From PALSA-1006 sp964532405 (GTDB lineage: Bacteria; Pseudomonadota; Gammaproteobacteria; Burkholderiales; Gallionellaceae), in contig CAZHIC010000003.1 in the NCBI GenBank assembly GCA_964532405.1, positions 62,001 to 126,000 on the forward strand: a stretch of DNA of 64,000 nt, in the 5' to 3' direction. Under the pieces are notes generated by a model, which saw only the letters and a program-made list of their open reading frames with translations, ran no database searches and was not told the DNA's origin. Both the position numbers and the translations under genes were made by a program. Shown here piece after piece: positions 43,965 to 51,283 of this stretch; positions within the stretch are counted from its first letter, which is position 1; every line of letters starts with the position of its first letter.

Positions 43965-44570
43965 ATGAAACTGCTCGGCTCGAACACCAGCCCTTACGTG
44001 CGCAAAACGCGTCTGGTTTTGCTGGAAAAAAACATCCCGCATGAATATGTGCTCGATCCGCCGACCGATCCGAGCAGTTTGGTATTGCGCGTTAATCCGC
44101 TAGGTCGCATTCCGGCGCTGATACTCGACGATGGTTTCTGCGTGTTCGATTCCCCGGTGATTACTGATTACGCCGACACGCTGAACGACACGCCCATCCT
44201 GATTCCACGCAATGACCCGGCGGCGCGTCTGCGCGTCAAACGCTGGGAGGCATTGGCGGACGGCATCATGGATTCGGCTGTGGTGGTGCGCACCGAAAGC
44301 ATCCGCCCGCCGGAAAAACAGCAAGCCGCCACTCTGGAATTACACAACACCGCCATCACTAAAGCAGTGGAATACGCTGCGCATCAGCTGGGTACGCGGA
44401 CTTGGTGCGAGGGTGAAAGCCTCACGCTGGCCGACCTCGCGCTGGCAAGTGCGCTGATGTATCTGGATCTGCGTCAGGCAGAGCGCGACTGGTGCGGCGT
44501 CCATCCGAATCTGGCGGCGTGGTTTAAACAGATCAGCGCGCGCCCCAGCGTGCAGGCAACACTGGTTTAG
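43965..44570 (+). CDS. Glutathione S-transferase-like protein
   Basis: 201 residues with an N-terminal thioredoxin-like domain (MKLLGSNTSPYVRKTRLVLLEK, NPLGRIPALILDDG, and FDSPVITDYAD, where the Ser binds glutathione) and an all-helical C-terminal domain with SLTLADLALASAL. It resembles the YibF/GstB-like group. The ATG at 43965 is preceded by CAGGAA; upstream ATGs exist in the same frame but extend beyond the usual GST start. The reaction is unknown. Single gene. Confidence 0.88.
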   Translation: MKLLGSNTSPYVRKTRLVLLEKNIPHEYVLDPPTDPSSLVLRVNPLGRIPALILDDGFCVFDSPVITDYADTLNDTPILIPRNDPAARLRVKRWEALADGIMDSAVVVRTESIRPPEKQQAATLELHNTAITKAVEYAAHQLGTRTWCEGESLTLADLALASALMYLDLRQAERDWCGVHPNLAAWFKQISARPSVQATLV

Positions 44571-44773
44571 CCAAAGTTGGCGGGGGTCACGAAGCCAAGT
44601 GCGTTAGAGGTTTGATTGAACGACACCCGCTGGATGCGCGAATTGAGCAAGTGCTCGTGCTTTTCGATGGCTTGTCTGATTTTTAAATATGCCCGGCCAC
44701 AGAGAGGGGAAAGTAATTACAGCGCCAAATACCCGCCGTATAATGGCGCGTCAAAAATTTCAGGATATGTAGA

Positions 44774-46072
44774 GTGTTTGATTTCTGGCAGCGCGCTTTG
44801 CTCTTTCCGTTTCTGGTGCTGCTAAGCTCCCTTTTGTTATGGGGCATCTTCGGCGCATTGCCTGCGGCCTTGTTTTTCGGTGCCGCCATGTTGCTGCGCC
44901 TGATCGCGCATTTGCGCCAACTTGCCGCGCTGGAGCATTGGTCGGCGTCCCCGGAATCGACCAGCGTACCGGAAGGCTCCGGCTTGTGGGAAGAAGTGTT
45001 CACGCGCCTCAACAAGATGATGCGCAAGCAGCGCGAAGCGCGCGCAAAACATGCCGCCGCTTTGCAGCAGATCGAACAGGCGACCTCCGCGCTGCCCGAA
45101 GGCGTGGCGATTCTGGATGAGGCCGACCACATCGAGTGGTGCAACCCGCTGGCGGAGCTGCACTTCGGCTTGGACGCCGCCCGCGACATCGGGCAACAGA
45201 TCACTTATCTCGCACGCCAGCCGAAATTCGTGCAATACCTTTCGATAGCGAATTATTCTGAACCTTTGATCTTGCGCGGAACGCGCCAGGACGACTTGGT
45301 GCTCTCCGTCAAAGTCGTGTCTTACGGCGTCAATAAAAAATTATTGATCAGTCGCGATATCACACACCTCGAACGCATCGAAACCATGAGGCGCGATTTT
45401 GTGGCGAACGTTTCACACGAGTTGCGCACACCGCTGACGGTGGTGAACGGCTTTGTCGAAACCTTGCAGGACATGCCGACGCTGGATAACGACATGTCGC
45501 GTCGCGCGCTGCTGCTGATGGGCGAGCAGACGAAACGCATGGAAGGCCTGGTGGATGATCTGCTGACGCTCTCGCGGCTGGAAAATTCGCTCAACACGCT
45601 GGTGGAAGAAGTGGTGGATGTACCGACGCTGTTGCAAACGTTACATCGGGAAGGGCAGGCATTGAGCGCAGGAAAACATGTGCTGAAGCTGGAGTTAGAT
45701 TGTGCCGCGAAATTGCAGGGCAACATCGGCGAGTTGCGCAGCGCGTTCGGCAATCTGGTTTCCAACGCGGTGCGCTACACGCCGCAGGGCGGCGACATCG
45801 TGATGCGCTGGCATGAACACGGGGATGGACAAACGACCTTCAGCGTAAGCGATAGCGGCATCGGCATCGCACCCGAACATATCCCGCGTTTGACGGAGCG
45901 TTTCTACCGGGTGGACCGCAGTCGCTCACGCGAGACGGGGGGAACGGGATTGGGCCTGGCTATCGTCAAACACATCGCCAATCGCCATCAGGCGCATCTG
46001 GATGTGGTCAGCGAAGAGGACAAAGGCAGCACGTTCAGTATTGTGTTTCCGGCTAAACGGCATTTGATGTGA
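44774..46072 (+). CDS. phoR: Phosphate regulon sensor kinase PhoR
   Basis: 432 residues. Two hydrophobic segments within residues 1-40 (ALLFPFLVLLSSLLLWGIFGALPAALFFGAAMLL), a PAS domain around 95-200 (EGVAILDEADHIEWCN), HisKA H-box FVANVSHELRTPLTVVNGFVETL near 213, N box FGNLVSNAVRYTPQGG, then DSGIGIAPEHIPRLTERFYRVDRSRSRETGGTGLGLAIVKHI. This domain order is that of PhoR. The start is a GTG with an AGGA ribosome site. It is not beside phoB: nine other CDSs lie between them. Confidence 0.9.
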   Translation: MFDFWQRALLFPFLVLLSSLLLWGIFGALPAALFFGAAMLLRLIAHLRQLAALEHWSASPESTSVPEGSGLWEEVFTRLNKMMRKQREARAKHAAALQQIEQATSALPEGVAILDEADHIEWCNPLAELHFGLDAARDIGQQITYLARQPKFVQYLSIANYSEPLILRGTRQDDLVLSVKVVSYGVNKKLLISRDITHLERIETMRRDFVANVSHELRTPLTVVNGFVETLQDMPTLDNDMSRRALLLMGEQTKRMEGLVDDLLTLSRLENSLNTLVEEVVDVPTLLQTLHREGQALSAGKHVLKLELDCAAKLQGNIGELRSAFGNLVSNAVRYTPQGGDIVMRWHEHGDGQTTFSVSDSGIGIAPEHIPRLTERFYRVDRSRSRETGGTGLGLAIVKHIANRHQAHLDVVSEEDKGSTFSIVFPAKRHLM

Positions 46073-46177
46073 TGGGGCGAAAAACCATTGGACACAGACA
46101 AACACGGATTGACACGAATAACAGCAAACATAAATCTGTTTTTGATTTATATCCGTGTGTATTCGTGGCTAAGTACT

Positions 46178-46249
46178 TTAGGTTGGGGAAGGCTCGAAGC
46201 TGACGCATTCGAAGTCGACGCCTTTGTCTATGCTGAATCCCCGTTTTAC
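46178..46249 (-). pseudogene. Remnant of the 3' end of a paralogue of the 49659-51281 gene
   Basis: On the minus strand this stretch reads VKRGFSIDKGVDFECVSFEP, then a stop a few residues later. The last residues of the 540-aa protein encoded at 49659-51281 are VKMGFSVDKGLDFERVSFMP. In the DNA, 40 of 44 bases are the same over 46199-46242 versus the corresponding bases near 49675-49718. Nothing upstream in this frame resembles the rest of that protein, so only a tail fragment is left. Adjacent bases 46088-46170 hold no gene. Confidence 0.7.
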
Positions 46250-46299
46250 AGCTGCAATTGTTCACGCCATAACAGGGTCAAAAAATCCCCTTTGTTGAT

Positions 46300-46812
46300 T
46301 TAATGGCTTTTCGGTTCCGCAATCCGATCCATCAATGCAAACATAACACCCGAGACAATCAGAGTCATATGAATGCCCACCATCCATCCCATTTGCGAAT
46401 CGGTAAGGTGTTCAACTCCGGGAGTAGAAATGTGCATGAAGGCTTTTAGCAGGTCAATTGCCGAGATGGCGACGATAGAGCCAATCAGCTTAAGCTTGAG
46501 TCCGGTGTAGTCAACTTTACCCATCCAATCCGGCTTGTCTACATGATCGGCAACATCGATTTTTGAAACGAAATTCTCATACCCGCTAAATATCACCATG
46601 ATGAGCAGATTTGCCACCAGTGTGATGTCAACCAGTGCCAGTAGCGAGAGAACCGCATCACGTTCTGACGTATCGATTAGGTGCACTACGATATGTAAAA
46701 ATTCTTGTACAAACTTGACTAACAGAATTACCAGCCCTCCAACTAACCCCAGATACATCGGCGCCAAAACCCAGCGGCTCCGAAAAATAACGCTCTCAAT
46801 AAAATTTTCCAT
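46300..46812 (-). CDS. YqhA/UPF0114 family membrane protein
   Basis: 170 residues with about four hydrophobic segments: RWVLAPMYLGLVGGLVILLVKF near residue 13, LALVDITLVANLLIMVIFSGYENFVSK near 57-83, KLIGSIVAISAIDLLKAFM near 108, and a final IHMTLIVSGVMFALMDRI. The GYENFVSK and LKLIGSIVAISAI patterns are diagnostic of UPF0114. Function unknown. Single gene on the minus strand in a stretch more AT-rich than the surroundings. Confidence 0.9.
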   Translation of the reverse strand: MENFIESVIFRSRWVLAPMYLGLVGGLVILLVKFVQEFLHIVVHLIDTSERDAVLSLLALVDITLVANLLIMVIFSGYENFVSKIDVADHVDKPDWMGKVDYTGLKLKLIGSIVAISAIDLLKAFMHISTPGVEHLTDSQMGWMVGIHMTLIVSGVMFALMDRIAEPKSH

Positions 46813-47151
46813 TGTTGTGTTTTTCTATGATTAATAAGTGGCGCATCGTAACACTTGGATCATTAGAAAATGATGACATCGACACTTTTATCGGAATGTT
46901 CGTCCATCATATGGAATTTCTTAATGCTGCGGACCCGTTCCTCCATTGTTTATAAATAGTACTTCTGTGCAAAATCTAGAAGATGTACACGTAATATATT
47001 CGCAATCCTACTTGAGTACACTTAACTCAGATTGTTCTTTATCCATTCCGCCAACAGGCAAACAATAGGTTCGGAATAGTTCACCCGCCATAAGTAATAC
47101 GCAATTATTTTAGCCGCACTGAGTTCCTTAAACCAAATTAAAGGAAATATC
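46813..47151. other. AT-rich intergenic stretch
   Basis: 339 bases with no recognised gene, repeat or RNA. Markedly AT-rich compared with most of the window. It probably contains the promoters of the divergent yqhA-like gene and the small gene at 47152, but no box pair is convincing. Confidence 0.4.
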
Positions 47152-47346
47152 ATGAGCCACAATCTTACCCTGCCTGAGGAAGTCGATATTGCTCTAATGG
47201 AGCTAAAAGAAAGCGATATGCAAACTGAAAGGTTAGCCAACAAAAGTAAAAATGTTAGCGATCAAGAAAGATGGCATATCGGCGGCATTTCTCCATACCG
47301 AGCGGCATATTTGAGCGGGAAAGAAAATACTATCGAAACTCGGTAA
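47152..47346 (+). CDS. Small protein of unknown function (64 aa)
   Basis: 64-residue acidic-to-neutral, hydrophilic protein; no membrane or signal segment. It contains PEEVDIALMELKESDMQTERL, likely helical, and ends GISPYRAAYLSGKENTIETR. A plausible AAAGGAAA ribosome site lies six to eight bases before the ATG, the main argument that it is expressed. Not recognised as a known family. Confidence 0.45.
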   Translation: MSHNLTLPEEVDIALMELKESDMQTERLANKSKNVSDQERWHIGGISPYRAAYLSGKENTIETR

Positions 47347-47471
47347 GCTATTTTGTCTATCATGTATTTCAAACATGCATTTCAAATATGGCCCCACAAA
47401 AAACGCCAGCCTTCACATCGTTGGCATCAGTTTCCTTCTTGGGGGCAGTCTCAGTATCTCTCCGATAACTT

Positions 47472-48107
47472 ATGAACGAAAGCACGCAGAGCCTAGGTGA
47501 GGAAATCGCCAACAGTGTGAGCCATGGCGTGGCGTTACTGGCAGCCATTGTGGCAGTGCCGTTCCTGATCGCTGCGGCAATCCATCTCGGTAGCGCCACC
47601 ATCGTCGGCACTAGCGTGTTTGGGGTGACGATGGTTTTGTTATTTTTGACCTCAACCCTTTACCACGCTTTGCCTGCAAGCAGCGCCAAGAGTATCGTAT
47701 TGAAGCTCGATCACGGAGCAATCTATTTTTTCATTGCGGGCAGCTACACGCCGTTCGCTCTGGGTGCGCTGGCTGACCCATGGAGTTGGACGCTGTTCGT
47801 GCTGGTGTGGTCGCTTGCGATTTTAGGTGCAGCACTTAAAGCATTCGACTTCCTATCGCATCCTTGGCTTTCAACGGGACTCTATCTCATTATGGGCTGG
47901 CTCGTGCTGATCGCGACCATGCCGCTTGTCGAGCGCATGCCGCCGCTAATCAACATATGGCTTATGGCGGGCGGATTCGCATATTCGGCAGGCGTCGTGT
48001 TTTTTATGCTGGATTCCCGCTTGCGCTACGCGCACACAGTTTGGCACTGCTTTGTCGTTCTCGGCACGGGCTGTCACTTTTTCGCGGTGCTGAATTACAC
48101 GGCGTGA
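47472..48107 (+). CDS. Hemolysin III / PAQR family membrane protein
   Basis: 211 residues with seven hydrophobic segments. The three PAQR metal-site motifs are present: STLYHAL near residue 61, LDHGAIYFFIAGSYTPF near 77, and a C-terminal HTVWHCFVVLGTGCHFFAVL near 190 supplying His residues. Prokaryotic members are named for hemolysin III but most have no shown haemolytic role; the fold suggests a metal-dependent hydrolase. It is followed by a stem-loop and a HAD gene on the same strand. Confidence 0.92.
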   Translation: MNESTQSLGEEIANSVSHGVALLAAIVAVPFLIAAAIHLGSATIVGTSVFGVTMVLLFLTSTLYHALPASSAKSIVLKLDHGAIYFFIAGSYTPFALGALADPWSWTLFVLVWSLAILGAALKAFDFLSHPWLSTGLYLIMGWLVLIATMPLVERMPPLINIWLMAGGFAYSAGVVFFMLDSRLRYAHTVWHCFVVLGTGCHFFAVLNYTA

Positions 48108-48112
48108 GCCTG

Positions 48113-48167
48113 GCTCAGATATGGGCATCAAATATTTTCCTTTCATGCCCTTGTCACATGTCTGAGC
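48113..48167 (+). other. Nested stem-loop between hlyIII and the HAD gene
   Basis: GCTCAGA (48113-48119) pairs with TCTGAGC (48161-48167), and inside it GGGCAT (48123-48128) pairs with ATGCCC (48145-48150). It ends 13 bases before the next start codon, so it could affect translation of the HAD gene or end the hlyIII transcript weakly (no T tract follows). Confidence 0.45.
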
Positions 48168-48180
48168 TACTATTACCAAT

Positions 48181-48963
48181 ATGGCTCAGTATAAAAACTT
48201 GGAACGGTTGGTTATTTTTGATGCCGATGGCACGACCATTGATGCCTTTCATGCTATTGAACAGGCTTTTCTCCAACACGGAATGGACATTGGCGATATT
48301 GATCGCTTCCAGAAGCGGCGTAAGTTGTTCAAATTTCTGGGAGGCATGAGGGAGTTCCCCACAAATCTGCGCCATCAATTTGGTAAACAAAGCCGAAAGC
48401 GCTTGCGTGAAACGCTGACCGAAGTTTACCGCCACGAGGCTAGCTTGTATCCCGGGATCGACATATTGCTTCGTACGCTGTTGGCGAATCCGAACATACG
48501 CGTAGGTCTAATTACCCGGAATGTAACGATCGAGCCAAAGAAAACCCTGAAATGCCTTTTTCAGCGACACGACATTGATATTGATCAGTTCGACTATTTT
48601 GCTTGCCTTACCCTAAAAGAGAATAAGCGCGATTACATGAAACACGCCCGGCAAATATTAGCCATCAATCCAGCGTGCTCCTATGCTTGTGGGGACGAAT
48701 ACAGCGACTATCTCGCTGCCATTGGCGCAGGAATGCATCCTTTCGTTGTGTCCTATGGCTTCGAGGGAAAAGTTCGATTGACCCAAAAGTTTGGTGTTCC
48801 AAGCGAGGTTATTTCGACAACTCCCGCAGAGTTTGAAAGTCGATTGTTGCACGCATTAAATCTGAGGACTGAAGGTCAGCAGCTATTGTTAAATCCTACT
48901 TTGAACGACATTCCAAATCCGCTTATAAAAAATCTGTTAAGCGTCGTTGGGTCGAAAATATAA
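48181..48963 (+). CDS. HAD-superfamily hydrolase
   Basis: 260 residues with the HAD motifs: VIFDADGTTIDAF near residues 11-23 (nucleophile and acid Asp), motif II in VGLITRN near 108, a Lys in TLKENKRDY near 147, and motif III GDEYSDYLAAIGAGM near 170. It has an alpha-helical cap between motifs I and II, as in phosphoglycolate phosphatase-like (subclass I) enzymes. Substrate unknown. The C-terminal 50 residues extend beyond the core. Confidence 0.88.
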   Translation: MAQYKNLERLVIFDADGTTIDAFHAIEQAFLQHGMDIGDIDRFQKRRKLFKFLGGMREFPTNLRHQFGKQSRKRLRETLTEVYRHEASLYPGIDILLRTLLANPNIRVGLITRNVTIEPKKTLKCLFQRHDIDIDQFDYFACLTLKENKRDYMKHARQILAINPACSYACGDEYSDYLAAIGAGMHPFVVSYGFEGKVRLTQKFGVPSEVISTTPAEFESRLLHALNLRTEGQQLLLNPTLNDIPNPLIKNLLSVVGSKI

Positions 48964-49065
48964 CGGCTAGGGATGGTAAAGAATATTTACTGTACTGAGT
49001 GCGAAAAACATAGTGCAGATGACGCAACTAGTTGCTCTGCAGCTTTTTTTACATGAGTAAAAAGT

Positions 49066-49224
49066 ATGAGTAATGTAACAGCGACAGACTCTTCGAAAAG
49101 TCGTCAAACAATCAATCGCAGTACATCCATAGATGCGCAAATTCGGGATAATCCAGAGTTAAGACAGCAACAAAAAATATTGAAGGCTAAGGTTCCGATT
49201 TTTCCATTTGTTTACTGTATTTGA
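49066..49224 (+). CDS. Possible small ORF (52 aa), convergent overlap
   Basis: An ATG-started frame of 52 codons, rich in Ser, Thr, Gln and Lys (MSNVTATDSSKSRQTINRST), ending in a hydrophobic VPIFPFVYCI. Its last 38 bases overlap, on the opposite strand, the 3' end of the gene at 49187-49435. A weak ribosome site only. It may be a chance frame or the stub of a decayed gene. Confidence 0.25.
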   Translation: MSNVTATDSSKSRQTINRSTSIDAQIRDNPELRQQQKILKAKVPIFPFVYCI

Positions 49225-49435
49225 CTTTCATTTCAGAAAATTTTTCTCGCCATTCCTTTAGCTGCTCATCCTCAATTTCAAGCTGTATTGCTAATGCTTC
49301 TATTGCGACAAGTTTGTTATCTTCAAGTCTTCTGCCTAGCTTTCCGCCCATACGGGAAAACACATACTCTGCTTGATTTTTTGATAATTCCTGAGCTTTT
49401 AACAAGTACTTTTCAGATGGAATTTTCTTAGCCAT
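49187..49435 (-). CDS. Small charged helical protein of unknown function (82 aa)
   Basis: 82 residues, strongly charged and predicted helical: MAKKIPSEKYLLKAQELSKNQ at the start, RMGGKLGRRLEDNKLVAIEAL in the middle, and a Lys/Glu-rich end. No membrane segment. It is not recognised as a named family. Convergent with the HAD gene; the AT-rich composition matches the 46-49 kb stretch. Confidence 0.55.
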   Translation of the reverse strand: MAKKIPSEKYLLKAQELSKNQAEYVFSRMGGKLGRRLEDNKLVAIEALAIQLEIEDEQLKEWREKFSEMKVKYSKQMEKSEP

Positions 49436-49658
49436 ATTAGTGTAATTACTATAAGTATTGGGGCAACAATTTTACTCCATGTGATTTTTTTGCTCAAAGG
49501 AAATTGTTACAAGTTCACTGTGATTGCAATGCACCGTAAGAGGCGACTCATACAGTGCAGCTTTAGCCTACGCCAAGAGAGTTGGGGCAATAAACGGCGT
49601 ACTTCACCAATATATGGGTGTTGTTCGTGGGCAAATATTTTTTCTAGGTTTGTCTGAA

Positions 49659-51281
49659 TTAAGCGGGCATAAAGCTGACGCGTTCGAAGTCGAGGCCTTT
49701 GTCTACGCTGAATCCCATTTTTACCATCTGATTTTTATCGTCGAGATGAGCAATGTCGGCGAGACGATCCGGGCGGAAGAAATCGCGCGGCACGATAAGA
49801 CTCGGCGGAGCCTTGAGTGACGGAACTTCGGGCAACAACAAAGCGGCGACAGCCTTATCGGACTGACCCATATTGATGCCGCTTCCCTTGAGCGAGACGG
49901 GCTGCGCGATGCCGGGCAAATACTGGATGCCCATACGCAGTTGTCCGCTACGGCTGACAACGACCCAGGTGACTTTGCCGAGTATGAAAGCGTTCGCATC
50001 GCTCGGTTTTACCGCGACGATCTGATGCGGGCCGATACGTTCACCCTGATTGCTTTCGCGCAATAATCTCGCCCCGGAGATGCTTTCATTTTCGATGTGC
50101 CAACTCTCTGTGGAGAAGCCGAGTGCCGCGATGTCCTGACGGTTCGCTTCGGTCAACACGCGGCCGAAAGCGGCAATCTGTTTGCGTGCCATGCTGTCCG
50201 ATCCGGCATCTTTTTTGGGCTGTCTGAACGGTTTGTGGGCGATGTGGGCATATATGCCTTCGATGCTAAAACACAACTCCGCAGACTGTGCGATGGTATG
50301 GCGCTCGGCCAAGCGGTCATTGTTCGCTTCGCAGAAATAACGATGCAAGCTGCCGAGAAATTCCGCGCAATCCGCGCTGTTGCACTCGCTGCCCAATTCG
50401 AGTTGCTGCGGCGTTTGTCCTTGTTGCAGCAGAATGGTTTTCACGCGCAACAATTTGCTCAGTGGCACCATCGCCAGATAGCGCACGCTATCCGACGGGG
50501 TGACGTGCTGGATTGCCTGTATCCCTTGCGTACCGCCCAAATCGACAGCCAAGGGAGGAGCATCTTCTTTGCTGATGCTGTAGCGGCGATCAATGATGAG
50601 AACATCGCTCCACAGGGTGAGCCAGCGATCCAGCAATTGCAGCTGTCCGCGCGTCAGCTCGGCCGGGCGCGCATGGCAGTCGAGCAGGGTTTTGGCATAG
50701 ATCGCCTGACAGGAACTCGGTTGCCCGGAGGTGTGCAGCTCATCGTTTACCGCTAGCCGATGAAATTCGTGTTTCTCGGCGAAGGCGAACAGCGCATGCA
50801 ACTGATGCCACAGTTTTCCGTCGGACTCATAGCCGCAGCGCAAGTGTTCAAAGATTTGCAAGCCGGTGTAGCGCAGGCAACGCTGGGTCAGCAGTGCGCC
50901 GAAACCGGCAAGTTGTTTGTCGCCTGCGGCGTAAGCTTGCAGACAACGCTGATAACCCGTCACCAAGCCTTGCCACAAGCCGATGATGGAAACAAAGATG
51001 GTCAGCTCATCATCGCTGAGCGGAAGTTTTTTCGAGATGAGTTTCTTGGCGTAATCGCCCTGCACGAGCACCACGGTCTCGCGCAGCAGCTCCAAGGTAT
51101 GCAAGCGTTCCAAACCGCGCATCGGGTAGCGGTTGAGTTCGCCCAGTTGGGCGCGCAGCACGCCATGCGCCTGATGCAGATTGGTGAGCTGCAACTGGTG
51201 CAGCCACGCCTCACAGCTCGCCTTGTCCTTGAAGGCGGGGTGCGCGAGATCGTCGGTCGGCTCGAGAGGCAGGTCGAGCAT
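49659..51281 (-). CDS. Conserved protein of unknown function (540 aa), partner gene of the giant oxidoreductase
   Basis: 540-residue predicted cytosolic protein. Mostly helical to about residue 390. The C-terminal third (ISGARLLRESNQGERIGPHQ, then ILGKVTWVVVSRSGQLRMGIQYLPG) is beta-rich and resembles PilZ-type c-di-GMP-binding domains loosely. No catalytic motif was recognised. It starts two bases after the stop of the 1308-aa oxidoreductase gene, so the two are one transcription unit. A decayed copy of its last codons lies at 46178-46249. Confidence 0.7.
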   Translation of the reverse strand: MLDLPLEPTDDLAHPAFKDKASCEAWLHQLQLTNLHQAHGVLRAQLGELNRYPMRGLERLHTLELLRETVVLVQGDYAKKLISKKLPLSDDELTIFVSIIGLWQGLVTGYQRCLQAYAAGDKQLAGFGALLTQRCLRYTGLQIFEHLRCGYESDGKLWHQLHALFAFAEKHEFHRLAVNDELHTSGQPSSCQAIYAKTLLDCHARPAELTRGQLQLLDRWLTLWSDVLIIDRRYSISKEDAPPLAVDLGGTQGIQAIQHVTPSDSVRYLAMVPLSKLLRVKTILLQQGQTPQQLELGSECNSADCAEFLGSLHRYFCEANNDRLAERHTIAQSAELCFSIEGIYAHIAHKPFRQPKKDAGSDSMARKQIAAFGRVLTEANRQDIAALGFSTESWHIENESISGARLLRESNQGERIGPHQIVAVKPSDANAFILGKVTWVVVSRSGQLRMGIQYLPGIAQPVSLKGSGINMGQSDKAVAALLLPEVPSLKAPPSLIVPRDFFRPDRLADIAHLDDKNQMVKMGFSVDKGLDFERVSFMPA

Positions 51282-51283
51282 GT

